Shown: one piece after another, positions 1 through 5,764 of the stretch | Numbering within the stretch: the first letter of the stretch is position 1 | Layout of the letters: each line of letters starts with the position of its first letter | Assembly: GCA_020025255.1 (NCBI GenBank) | Contig: JAHHSK010000076.1 | Location: 1-8,095 of the forward strand | DNA from: Ruthenibacterium sp. | GTDB taxonomy: Bacteria; Bacillota; Clostridia; Oscillospirales; Ruminococcaceae | DNA: 8,095 nt | Direction of reading: 5' to 3' | Position numbers and translations under genes: made by a program | Notes under the pieces: model-generated | What the model was told of the DNA's origin: nothing | What the model saw: the letters and a program-made list of their open reading frames with translations, nothing else | Databases searched by the model: none

Positions 1-39
1 GCGGTTTTGTTGTGGCCGCTTTGCGGCGTCATGGTATAA
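1..39 (+). CDS. Possible C-terminal tail of an upstream membrane protein (partial)
   Basis: Frame 1 is open from the window edge and reads AVLLWPLCGVMV before a TAA at 37-39. The twelve residues are strongly hydrophobic and would suit the end of a membrane protein, which could be a flippase, polymerase or transferase of a polysaccharide cluster. That is a guess from context. The stretch is too short to identify or even to prove coding, and a random open frame of this length is common. The TAA overlaps a TATAAT box at 35-40. Confidence 0.2.
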   Translation, partial: AVLLWPLCGVMV

Positions 40-40
40 T
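32..40 (+). promoter_or_regulatory. Candidate extended -10 promoter element upstream of capE
   Basis: TGG followed by a perfect TATAAT (35-40) gives an extended -10 box (TGnTATAAT). No good -35 lies at 17 nt; the nearest, TTGTGG at 10-15, has a 19-nt spacer. It would give a 5' leader of roughly 100 nt before capE, whose start is at 151. A weaker TTGACT at 68-73 has no matching -10 box. If capE is instead transcribed from further upstream, this box is incidental. Confidence 0.4.
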
Positions 41-150
41 AAAAACAATAGCGATGAGAATCACGTTTTGACTTTGGAAAACAGGAAGCTCTGCGTCGTA
101 CTTGCATCCAATGATACAACCAAAACAGAAGATATAAGGGAGGAACCGTT

Positions 151-1197
151 ATGTCAGCATTTTCTGGCGCAACATTGATGATTACCGGAGGAACCGGATC
201 ATTCGGAAATACCGTCTTAAAACATTTTCTCACAACGGATATTGGGGAAATTCGAATCTTTTCCCGGGATGAAAAAAAGCAGGATGATATGCGCCATGAT
301 TTGCAGGCACGTTTTCCGGAATATGCAAATAAGGTAAAGTTTTATATCGGGGATGTGCGCAATGCACAATCCATTCGCGATGCGATGCCGGGGGTCGATT
401 ACATTTTCCATGCGGCGGCATTGAAGCAGGTTCCCTCCTGTGAGTTCTTCCCCATGCAGGCGGTGCAGACGAATATCATCGGCACCGATAACATGCTGCA
501 TGCTGCAATAGAAAACAATGTCAAGCGTGTTGTATGCCTTTCCACGGATAAAGCGGCGTATCCGATCAATGCTATGGGGATTTCCAAGGCAATGATGGAA
601 CATGTGATTTACGCAAATGCACGCGTTGCAGCGGAACGCGGGAATACCGTGATCAGCTGCACCCGGTATGGGAATGTTATGTGCAGCCGCGGCAGTGTTA
701 TTCCGCTTTTTATTGAACAAATCAAAGAAAATAAGCCGATCACGATCACAGACCCCAGCATGACGCGATTTTTGATGAATTTGGATGAGGCGGTCGAGTT
801 GGTCCGCTTTGCTTTTGAACATGCCAATCCGGGTGATCTGTTTATTCAGAAAGCGGATGCCTCTACGATCGGGGATCTGGCAAAGGCAGTGCAGCAGCTG
901 TTCGGGGATACAGGCACAAACATCATCGGCACACGCCACGGTGAAAAGCTGTACGAAACCTTGATGACACGGGAAGAACGTCTGCGCAGCGAGGATATGG
1001 GCGGTTACTATCGTGTTGCAGCGGATTGCCGCGACCTAAACTATGATAAGTTCGTGGTGAAAGGGCAGGTTCACACCGAAGCGGATGAAAGCTATACCAG
1101 CCATAATACCAAGCGATTGGATGTGCAGGGCACTGTAGAAAAGATATTGACGACGGATTACGTTCGCAGCGAACTGAAAAAATGGGGGGAACGTTGA
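151..1197 (+). CDS. capE: UDP-GlcNAc 4,6-dehydratase/5-epimerase, CapE/FnlA family
   Basis: This is a cytoplasmic extended SDR enzyme of 348 aa, the usual length for CapE/FnlA. In this family the enzyme dehydrates UDP-GlcNAc at C4/C6 and inverts C5, giving the 4-keto-L-arabino sugar that CapF then reduces. The Rossmann loop GGTGSFG is at residues 13-19, the family FSRDEKKQ segment at 37-44, the GDV loop at 67-69 and AAALKQVP at 88-95. The active-site block has TDK at 132-134, then MGISK (M142, K146). The SDR Tyr is thus Met, which is normal for CapE and separates it from PseB/FlaA1 (Tyr). The C-terminal GTRHGEKLYETL segment is also typical. The start is set by AAGGGAGG at 136-143, 7 nt before ATG. 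capF follows after 2 nt, so the two are cotranscribed. The capsule or exopolysaccharide role is inferred from the family. Confidence 0.93.
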   Translation: MSAFSGATLMITGGTGSFGNTVLKHFLTTDIGEIRIFSRDEKKQDDMRHDLQARFPEYANKVKFYIGDVRNAQSIRDAMPGVDYIFHAAALKQVPSCEFFPMQAVQTNIIGTDNMLHAAIENNVKRVVCLSTDKAAYPINAMGISKAMMEHVIYANARVAAERGNTVISCTRYGNVMCSRGSVIPLFIEQIKENKPITITDPSMTRFLMNLDEAVELVRFAFEHANPGDLFIQKADASTIGDLAKAVQQLFGDTGTNIIGTRHGEKLYETLMTREERLRSEDMGGYYRVAADCRDLNYDKFVVKGQVHTEADESYTSHNTKRLDVQGTVEKILTTDYVRSELKKWGER

Positions 1198-1199
1198 AT

Positions 1200-2405
1200 A
1201 TGAACATTCTGGTTACGGGTGCAAAAGGTTTCGTGGGAAGAAATCTTGTTGCGAATCTGAAAAATATTGCGCAGGGGAAGAATCAAACGCGTCCGAAACT
1301 TTCGATTTCGGAAATTTATGAATATGATATAGATACTCCACCGGAACAACTGGATGTTTTCTGTCAGAAGGCAGATTTCGTCTTTAATCTGGCGGGTGTC
1401 AATCGCCCGAAAGAGCAATCCGAATTTATGGAAGGAAATTTCGGATTTGCCTCTGTGCTGCTCAATACCTTGAAAAAGTACGGCAGAACCTGCCCGGTGA
1501 TGCTTTCCTCATCGATTCAAGCAACGCTGATCGGGCGATACGGAGAATCGGATTATGGGAAATCCAAGCTGGCGGGCGAAGAATTGTTCCTTCAATATGG
1601 GAAAGAAACCGGCGCGCCCGTGCTGGTATACCGCTTTCCGAATTTGTTCGGAAAATGGTGCCGCCCGAATTACAATTCCGCGGTTGCCACCTTCTGCAAC
1701 AATATCGCACAGGGGCTTGCGATCCAGGTAAATGATCGTGCCTCACAGCTGGAACTGCTTTATATTGATGATCTTGTGGAGGAAATGCTGGATGCCCTGG
1801 AAGGCAAACCGCATCGCTGTGATTACAACGGGCTGGAACCGGTGTTCTGTGAACAGGGAAAATACTGCGCTGCACCGGTGACGCATAAAGCAACGCTTGG
1901 GGAAATCGTCGATTTGCTGCATCGCTTTAAAGAGCAGCCGGAATCCCTGCTGATGCCATCGATCCCGGAAGGCTCCTTTGCCAAAAAGCTGTATTCCACA
2001 TTCCTTTCCTATTTGCCGCAAGAAGCCGTGCGCTTTCCGCTGAAGATGAATGTGGACGATCGGGGCAGCTTTACCGAGCTGCTGCGCACAGCCGATTGCG
2101 GACAGATATCGGTGAATATCTCAAAGCCGGGCATTACAAAGGGGCAGCATTGGCATAATTCCAAATGGGAATTCTTTATTGTTGTGGCAGGGCACGGTTT
2201 GATTCAAGAGCGCAGAATCGGTTCGGATGAAGTGCTGGAATTCGAAGTTTCCGGTGATAAAATCGAGGCAGTTCATATGCTGCCCGGATATACGCACAAT
2301 ATCATCAATCTTTCCGAAACGGAAAATCTTGTGACGGTTATGTGGGCGAATGAATCGTTCGATCCGGCACATCCCGATACTTTTTTTGAAAAAGTGAAAG
2401 ACTGA
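1200..2405 (+). CDS. capF: Bifunctional SDR reductase/cupin, CapF/FnlB family
   Basis: This 401-aa cytoplasmic enzyme acts after CapE. In the characterised family it reduces the 4-keto sugar with NADPH, giving UDP-2-acetamido-2,6-dideoxy-L-talose, and its C-terminal zinc cupin acts at C3. The N-terminal Rossmann motif GAKGFVG is at residues 7-13, and SDR Tyr/Lys are seen in YGKSK (Y119, K123) with a preceding SSS. The cupin covers about 280-401. Its likely metal ligands are H319 (or H317) in the HWH motif, E324, and H366 in LPGYTHN. The protein is somewhat longer than the roughly 370-aa staphylococcal CapF. The ATG at 1200 was chosen over an in-frame ATG at 1182 inside capE because GGGGGA (1185-1190) lies 9 nt before it and MNILVTGAKG is the natural SDR N-terminus. 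No CapG/FnlC epimerase follows. Confidence 0.92.
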   Translation: MNILVTGAKGFVGRNLVANLKNIAQGKNQTRPKLSISEIYEYDIDTPPEQLDVFCQKADFVFNLAGVNRPKEQSEFMEGNFGFASVLLNTLKKYGRTCPVMLSSSIQATLIGRYGESDYGKSKLAGEELFLQYGKETGAPVLVYRFPNLFGKWCRPNYNSAVATFCNNIAQGLAIQVNDRASQLELLYIDDLVEEMLDALEGKPHRCDYNGLEPVFCEQGKYCAAPVTHKATLGEIVDLLHRFKEQPESLLMPSIPEGSFAKKLYSTFLSYLPQEAVRFPLKMNVDDRGSFTELLRTADCGQISVNISKPGITKGQHWHNSKWEFFIVVAGHGLIQERRIGSDEVLEFEVSGDKIEAVHMLPGYTHNIINLSETENLVTVMWANESFDPAHPDTFFEKVKD

Positions 2406-2420
2406 TTGCAGCATATCGCA

Positions 2421-2456
2421 AAAAAGGAAACAGGGCATGCTCTGTTTCCTTTTTTT
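2421..2456 (+). terminator. Rho-independent terminator after capF
   Basis: A 13-bp perfect stem (2421-2433 with 2442-2454) encloses a short loop that contains GCATGC, and the descending arm runs into a T-tract to 2456. The ascending A-run also makes it partly bidirectional. It lies 15 nt after the capF stop and separates the sugar genes from the sigma-factor region. Confidence 0.9.
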
Positions 2457-2537
2457 CATAGGCGATAAAATCGGCGGCTTCGAAAAAACAGGCCGATGCG
2501 CCGGCAAAGAGGAAGAACCGAAAAATTTTGGATCGTC

Positions 2538-2567
2538 TGTAACAAAGCAAAAGAAAAAAGGGTCTTA
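2538..2567 (+). promoter_or_regulatory. ECF-type promoter P1, upstream of sigma factor 1
   Basis: The -35 box TGTAAC is at 2538-2543, then 17 nt, then GGTCTTA at 2561-2567 as the -10 region. The AAC-containing -35 with a GTC-type -10 is the class recognised by ECF sigma factors of the SigX/SigV/SigM sort. An AAAAATTTTG tract lies just upstream (2521-2530) and could act as an UP element. The same motif occurs before sigma 2 and before the ABC operon. The 15-nt block from 2532 to 2546 matches the one at 5172-5186 at 14 positions. The leader before the sigma start would be only about 20-25 nt. Autoregulation by the downstream sigma factor is inferred. Confidence 0.72.
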
Positions 2568-2581
2568 TGGATAGAAACGGA

Positions 2582-2589
2582 AAGGAGGG
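2582..2589 (+). promoter_or_regulatory. Ribosome binding site that fixes the GTG start of sigma 1
   Basis: AAGGAGGG ends directly against an in-frame ATG at 2590, which leaves no spacer for initiation there. The in-frame GTG at 2596 lies 6 nt beyond the GGAGGG and is the better start. It also makes sigma 1 and sigma 2 both GTG-started and both 474 nt long. Confidence 0.7.
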
Positions 2590-2595
2590 ATGTTC

Positions 2596-3069
2596 GTGGA
2601 ACCGAACCAGGAAGCGGAATTTGCCCTGTTGTACCGCAAATATGCCCCGTACATACAGCGCTTTCTGCAAAGCATCGGATGTCCCGCACAGGACGCCGAA
2701 GATATCACACAGGAAACCTTTGTAAAAGCCTTTCTGCATATCGAAAGCTACCGCGGTGAGTGCCAGATGTCAACATGGCTGTGCCAGATTGCCAAAAACA
2801 CATGGTTCACACAGCAGAAACGCCATAGAAAAACCGTAACGCTTGCCGCGGAGCAGGTGCGTGCAGCAGAGGAAAAAACATTTGAATGGCTGGATCTGAT
2901 CGAACATCTTCCCGAACCGTACCGCACGGTCCTGCGGGAAAAGCTGTGGAGCGGGCGGACATACCCCGAAATTGCCGCGATGTACGGAAAAAGTGAAAGC
3001 TGGGCTCGTGTCACGTTTTTCCGCGCACGGCAGAAGCTGAAAGAAATGAATGAGGAGGGACGGGCATGA
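2596..3069 (+). CDS. ECF-family RNA polymerase sigma factor (sigma 1)
   Basis: This 157-aa protein has the normal length and layout of an ECF sigma factor, with a sigma2 domain, a linker and a sigma4 domain. It would redirect core RNA polymerase to the TGTAAC promoters in this window when its anti-sigma releases it. Region 2 holds FALLYRKY from residue 9, the DAEDITQETFVKAF core-binding helix at 33-46 and the -10 recognition helix STWLCQIAKN at 59-68. Sigma4 covers about 101-150, with the -35 helix-turn-helix in TYPEIAAMYGKSESWARVTFFRARQKL (122-148). The gene overlaps the next, a membrane anti-sigma, by ATGA, so the pair is translationally coupled. P1 just upstream suggests autoregulation. 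The GTG start is explained under the ribosome binding site. The ECF subgroup and inducing signal cannot be named. Confidence 0.92.
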   Translation: MEPNQEAEFALLYRKYAPYIQRFLQSIGCPAQDAEDITQETFVKAFLHIESYRGECQMSTWLCQIAKNTWFTQQKRHRKTVTLAAEQVRAAEEKTFEWLDLIEHLPEPYRTVLREKLWSGRTYPEIAAMYGKSESWARVTFFRARQKLKEMNEEGRA

Positions 3070-3782
3070 AATACAACTGCGAAATGATCGAAGATCTGCT
3101 TGCGCTTTATCAGGAGGATGCCTGCAGCGAAGCGAGCCGCAAAGCCGTGGAGGAGCATCTGGCGGAGTGCCCGCGCTGCCGAAAGCTGGTGGAAGAAATA
3201 CGCAGCGAACCGGAACCGGTTGCAGTTACAGGCGGTTGTGAACAGGCGGTGCTGAAAAATACAGCGCACCGGCTCACGCGGCGGGCAATCGGCAGTGCCG
3301 TGGGCGTGACGGCAATCGTGCTGTACTGGATCATCTGTTTTTGGATGGAGTTTTTTGCGTCCGCAGGCAATTACCGTTATTTTTCCTGGTCGTTTTATGA
3401 AATGTATTCGGCGGGACGCTGGATTGTTCCGCTGCTGACAGGCCTTTGGCTTGCTGCGCTTTTGATCGGGACGGTACGCCGCCGCACTTATAAAAGGAAC
3501 GCCGTGCTGATTCTGGTGCTGTGCATGCTCACGCTGGGGCAGATCGGCTGGCTGCAAAAACAGGCGCGCATGGAACACGTTTCCTGCTGGACGACGGTGG
3601 AGGAAATCCCGGACGAATACCATATTGTAATCAAAAACGGAACAGAGCGGGAAGTGCTGGAAACGACGCCGACCGTAACAGGGCTGCTCAAGCAGGATGG
3701 CACGGTATACTATTTCAGCTATCAGCGTGACCCGAAAGCACCGCAAAACAGCAGGCTGGAGTTTGCAAAGCAGGCGGAATGA
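3066..3782 (+). CDS. Membrane zinc-finger anti-sigma factor (anti-sigma 1)
   Basis: The 238-aa product of the gene overlapping sigma 1 is its presumed inhibitor. The cytoplasmic N-terminus is a zf-HC2/ZAS domain with H31-x3-C35-x2-C38 and upstream C5 and C20, the fold that clamps ECF sigma factors. Three membrane spans are predicted at about 74-98, 119-137 and 145-163, which places the last 75 residues outside the cell, where they could sense the signal. The outer part has no motif I recognise. AGGAGGG (3053-3059) lies 6 nt before the ATG, inside the sigma gene. No terminator follows, and 122 nt later a second sigma gene begins, so read-through into it is possible. The anti-sigma role follows from domain and position; release by proteolysis or by conformational change is not visible from the sequence. 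Confidence 0.85.
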   Translation: MKYNCEMIEDLLALYQEDACSEASRKAVEEHLAECPRCRKLVEEIRSEPEPVAVTGGCEQAVLKNTAHRLTRRAIGSAVGVTAIVLYWIICFWMEFFASAGNYRYFSWSFYEMYSAGRWIVPLLTGLWLAALLIGTVRRRTYKRNAVLILVLCMLTLGQIGWLQKQARMEHVSCWTTVEEIPDEYHIVIKNGTEREVLETTPTVTGLLKQDGTVYYFSYQRDPKAPQNSRLEFAKQAE

Positions 3783-3829
3783 CAGGATATACGATGTTCG
3801 GCAGAAAAAATAAAAATTTGAAAAAAAGA

Positions 3830-3858
3830 TGTAACGTTTTTCAAAATCAGAAGTCCTA
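3830..3858 (+). promoter_or_regulatory. ECF-type promoter P2, upstream of sigma factor 2
   Basis: TGTAAC at 3830-3835, a 16-nt spacer and AGTCCTA at 3852-3858 repeat the pattern of P1 and P3. The upstream region is very A-rich, with AAAAATTTG at 3812-3820 echoing the tract before P1. It lacks the ATCGT block that P1 and P3 carry just before the -35 box. It lies in the 122-nt gap between anti-sigma 1 and sigma 2. Confidence 0.7.
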
Positions 3859-3904
3859 TGAATGAATCAGGCAGAAATTCAGCGCAGGGAAAGGAGGCAG
3901 AACG

Positions 3905-4378
3905 GTGGAATGCTTTGAACAAGTGTATTCGGAATACTACGACCTTGTGTTCTGATACGTTCTGGCTCTGTGCCGGGATGAACCGTGGGCAGAAGAAATC
4001 ACGCAGGAGGCTTTCTTCAAGGCACTTCAAAAAATCGATTCCTTCCGCGGGGAATGCAAGCTGAGCGTGTGGCTCTGTGAAATTGCAAAAAACACCTTTT
4101 ATACACAGGCAAAGCGTAAAAAAAGAGCGGCAGAGCTTTCTGCTGAACTGCCGGATGCCGTCGAATCGGTGGAACAGTCCGTGTGCGACCGCGCAGACGC
4201 AGCAGCACTGCACGCCAAGCTGCATAAACTGGCAGAACCCTACAAGGAAGTGTTCTGGATGCGAACCTTTGGCGAACTGTCATTCCGGGAAATCGGTACC
4301 CTTTTCGGCAAAACCGAAAACTGGGCGCGTGTTACCTATCACCGTGCCAAAATGAAACTGAGGGAGGGTGCATTATGA
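3905..4378 (+). pseudogene. ECF sigma factor 2, interrupted by an in-frame TGA
   Basis: A GTG at 3905, 7 nt after AGGAGG (3892-3897), opens MECFEQVYSEYYDLVF. The frame then meets TGA at 3953-3955 (codon 17) and runs on without another stop to 4378. What follows is an intact sigma2 domain (EEITQEAFFKAL, then SVWLCEIAKN) and sigma4 domain (ELSFREIGTLFGKTENWARVTYHRAK). Counting the TGA as a codon, it has exactly the 474-nt length of sigma 1. The stop aligns with Arg22 of sigma 1, so one CGA-to-TGA transition explains it. There is no frameshift and no other damage, which points to a very recent mutation or a base-call error. An internal restart, for example GTG at 4067, would lose most of sigma2. 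The stop codon of the frame overlaps the anti-sigma start by ATGA. Confidence 0.82.
3953..3955 (+). other. Premature in-frame TGA codon in sigma 2
   Basis: TTC-TGA-TAC interrupts the sigma 2 frame between F16 and Y18. The reading frame is proven by the homology on both sides. TGA ends six of the nine complete frames here, and TGG encodes Trp throughout, so reassignment is not supported. Confidence 0.85.
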
Positions 4379-5058
4379 AGTGTCCGTGTGAAGTGATCCG
4401 TGATCTGCTTGCGCTGTATCTGGATGATGTATGCAGCAAGGAAAGCCGAATGCTTGTGGAAGAACATCTGGCAGACTGTACAGAATGCAGAGCTTATTTT
4501 GCAGCGATGCAGCAGGAAGAAGAACACCCCGAACCGGTGCAGGATGCAGAAAGCGAATGGCGCAAAGCATCTTCTCTGCGTGCGGTGAAACGAAAGGTGA
4601 TCCATAAACAGCTTTTTGCGGCAGCGGCGGTGGTTTTGCTGTTTGCTGTTGTGTCGGCGGTGGGAATCGGCATTTTGAAAAACACAACACGCATAGTAAG
4701 CGATACAAAGACGCTTGCTGTTTCCATGGTGGATGGCAGTCTGGTGGGGCGGATTTACGGCAGCGAATACGAAAGCGTGAAAATCAAACGAATTTCCGTG
4801 GGGGAACAAGCGCAGAAAAAAGAATATCTTTTTTATTCTGTTGCCGATACCCTTTGGGATGCTTGGGTCACCGCTCCCGGCATGCTTTCGGAATATATGC
4901 TTTGCCCCAAAGAAAAGGATGCGCAAAGCATCACCGCAGTCTATTATTATACGGGGGATGTGACAGGTTTGGAAAACAAAACGGCGGAACAGCTGGAAAA
5001 AGAAATCCTTCCCCATGCGGTGCTTTTGTGGGAAAAAGATACGAACCCGATCCCATAA
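4375..5058 (+). CDS. Membrane zinc-finger anti-sigma factor (anti-sigma 2)
   Basis: This 227-aa protein is a paralogue of anti-sigma 1 at the N-terminus. It has zf-HC2 with H31-x3-C35-x2-C38 and C5 and C20 at identical positions, plus an extra Cys making CPC at 3-5. Only one membrane span is predicted (about 80-101). The last 125 residues should lie outside and share no clear similarity with the outer part of anti-sigma 1, so the two may respond to different signals. GGGAGGG (4362-4368) lies 6 nt before the ATG, and the start overlaps the sigma 2 stop. Because sigma 2 carries a nonsense codon, polarity may reduce its translation. It is otherwise undamaged and could still act on a cognate or related sigma factor. 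It ends 65 nt before a strong terminator. Confidence 0.82.
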   Translation: MKCPCEVIRDLLALYLDDVCSKESRMLVEEHLADCTECRAYFAAMQQEEEHPEPVQDAESEWRKASSLRAVKRKVIHKQLFAAAAVVLLFAVVSAVGIGILKNTTRIVSDTKTLAVSMVDGSLVGRIYGSEYESVKIKRISVGEQAQKKEYLFYSVADTLWDAWVTAPGMLSEYMLCPKEKDAQSITAVYYYTGDVTGLENKTAEQLEKEILPHAVLLWEKDTNPIP

Positions 5059-5090
5059 ATTGCAGCGGTAAAAAATATTTTGGCTCACAT

Positions 5091-5123
5091 GGGGAAATCC
5101 CCGCACTTGGGGCAGAGCTGCCC
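5091..5123 (+). repeat. Two small hairpins just before the terminator
   Basis: GGGGAAATCCCC (5091-5102) and GGGCAGAGCTGCCC (5110-5123) are short inverted repeats with tiny loops. They stack directly ahead of the main terminator stem, beyond the anti-sigma 2 stop. They may only be incidental structure in a 3' UTR or may stabilise the transcript end. Confidence 0.35.
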
Positions 5124-5164
5124 AAAACGACCGGCACACGGATACAGTGTGCCGGTCGTTTTTT
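5124..5164 (+). terminator. Rho-independent terminator after anti-sigma 2
   Basis: A 16-bp perfect stem (5124-5139 with 5147-5162) around a 7-nt loop, GC-rich in the middle, ends in a T-run at 5159-5164. The A-run on the ascending arm could also stop transcription from the other strand. It cleanly divides the sigma region from the transporter operon, which therefore needs its own promoter (P3). Confidence 0.95.
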
Positions 5165-5177
5165 CTTTCAAATCGTG

Positions 5178-5206
5178 TGTAACAAAATAGAGAAAGGAAA
5201 GTCATA
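5178..5206 (+). promoter_or_regulatory. ECF-type promoter P3, upstream of the ABC operon
   Basis: TGTAAC at 5178-5183, 16 nt, then AGTCATA at 5200-5206. It begins 13 nt after the terminator T-run and ends 30 nt before the first permease start, the right place for an operon promoter. The block 5172-5186 matches P1 at 14 of 15 positions. The match to the sigma promoters is the main evidence that the transporter belongs to the same regulon. Confidence 0.72.
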
Positions 5207-5236
5207 AGGGAAAAGAACCGAAAAGGGGAGAATAAT

Positions 5237-5764
5237 ATGCGCAAAAAGATCAAGAACTTATGCAGGCTGACAACGCTTCTGCTGATTGTAGGATTTTCGA
5301 TCTCGCTGACAGCCGTCCTTATCGGAATCAGTGCGATCGACACGCTTTTGAAGGAAATAAGACAGGCGGATCCTTTGCCTGTGCTGCGCACGATGCAGGA
5401 TACAGGGCTTTCCCTTGCGGGTGCGGTATATCTGTTTTCCATCATCAACTGCTTTACCGTGACAAATTATTGGATCACAACCCGCCGCACGGAGCTTGCC
5501 GTGCGCAAGGCATTTGGCTGGAGCAGCCGTCAGCTGATCGGCTTGCTCACCAAAGAACTGGCACAGGTTCTGCTGCTGGGCATCGGCGCCGGCGGATGTC
5601 TGACAGGGCTTTTGATGCAGACACAGCTGCCGGTATTCCGAATTCAGCTCACTGCGTTTTTTGTGGCAGGCACACTGATGCTGATGCTGGTTACATTGGG
5701 GTTAGCTGCGGTGGTTCCGGCTGCGCGAATCACTTCGATTCATCCGGCAGAGGTGGTGTCGTAA
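5237..5764 (+). CDS. Mini FtsX-like ABC permease
   Basis: This 175-aa integral membrane protein has four predicted spans at about 11-34, 57-79, 101-126 and 137-160. Between spans 2 and 3 is the cytoplasmic FtsX signature TRRTELAVRKAFGWSSRQLI (82-101), where the ATPase docks, and it ends with the usual PAARITSIHPAEV. This is the FtsX/MacB permease topology, but the outer domain between spans 1 and 2, normally 100-250 residues, is only about 22. It probably pairs with the larger permease that follows to make a heterodimeric channel. GGGGAG (5225-5230) lies 6 nt before the ATG, so the start is not an accidental truncation. It is first in the operon under P3. Its TAA overlaps the next ATG (TAATG). 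The substrate is unknown. Confidence 0.85.
   Translation: MRKKIKNLCRLTTLLLIVGFSISLTAVLIGISAIDTLLKEIRQADPLPVLRTMQDTGLSLAGAVYLFSIINCFTVTNYWITTRRTELAVRKAFGWSSRQLIGLLTKELAQVLLLGIGAGGCLTGLLMQTQLPVFRIQLTAFFVAGTLMLMLVTLGLAAVVPAARITSIHPAEVVS

Noticed and set aside
151..1197. Missing catalytic Tyr in CapE (Met142) as a sign of an inactive enzyme
   Set aside because: Met at this place is the norm in the CapE/FnlA group, so it is a family trait, not a defect.
1182..1199. Earlier in-frame ATG for capF
   Set aside because: It lies within the end of capE with no binding site before it and would add six residues ahead of the standard SDR N-terminus. The purines it covers serve as the binding site for the ATG at 1200.
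2496..2759. An 87-codon + strand frame overlapping the start of sigma 1
   Set aside because: It covers promoter P1 and then runs out of frame inside sigma 1, with no ribosome binding site.
2748..3746. Long antisense open frame (332 codons) opposite sigma 1 and anti-sigma 1
   Set aside because: It spans two well-supported genes, is rich in Arg, His, Phe and Cys as antisense frames usually are, and shows no domain or good start site.
3858..4064. A 68-codon frame starting with ATG at 3858, just after P2
   Set aside because: It begins inside the -10 region of P2, lacks a ribosome binding site and overlaps the sigma 2 frame, whose homology is clear.
3905..4378. TGA recoding (Trp, Gly or selenocysteine) as an explanation for the stop in sigma 2
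   Set aside because: TGA is the natural end of six of the nine complete frames here and TGG encodes Trp. I saw no obvious selenocysteine insertion stem, and sigma factors are not selenoproteins.
4339..5448. Long antisense open frame (369 codons) across anti-sigma 2, the terminator and the mini-permease
   Set aside because: It would read through a strong terminator stem and promoter P3, has shadow-like composition and no recognisable motif.
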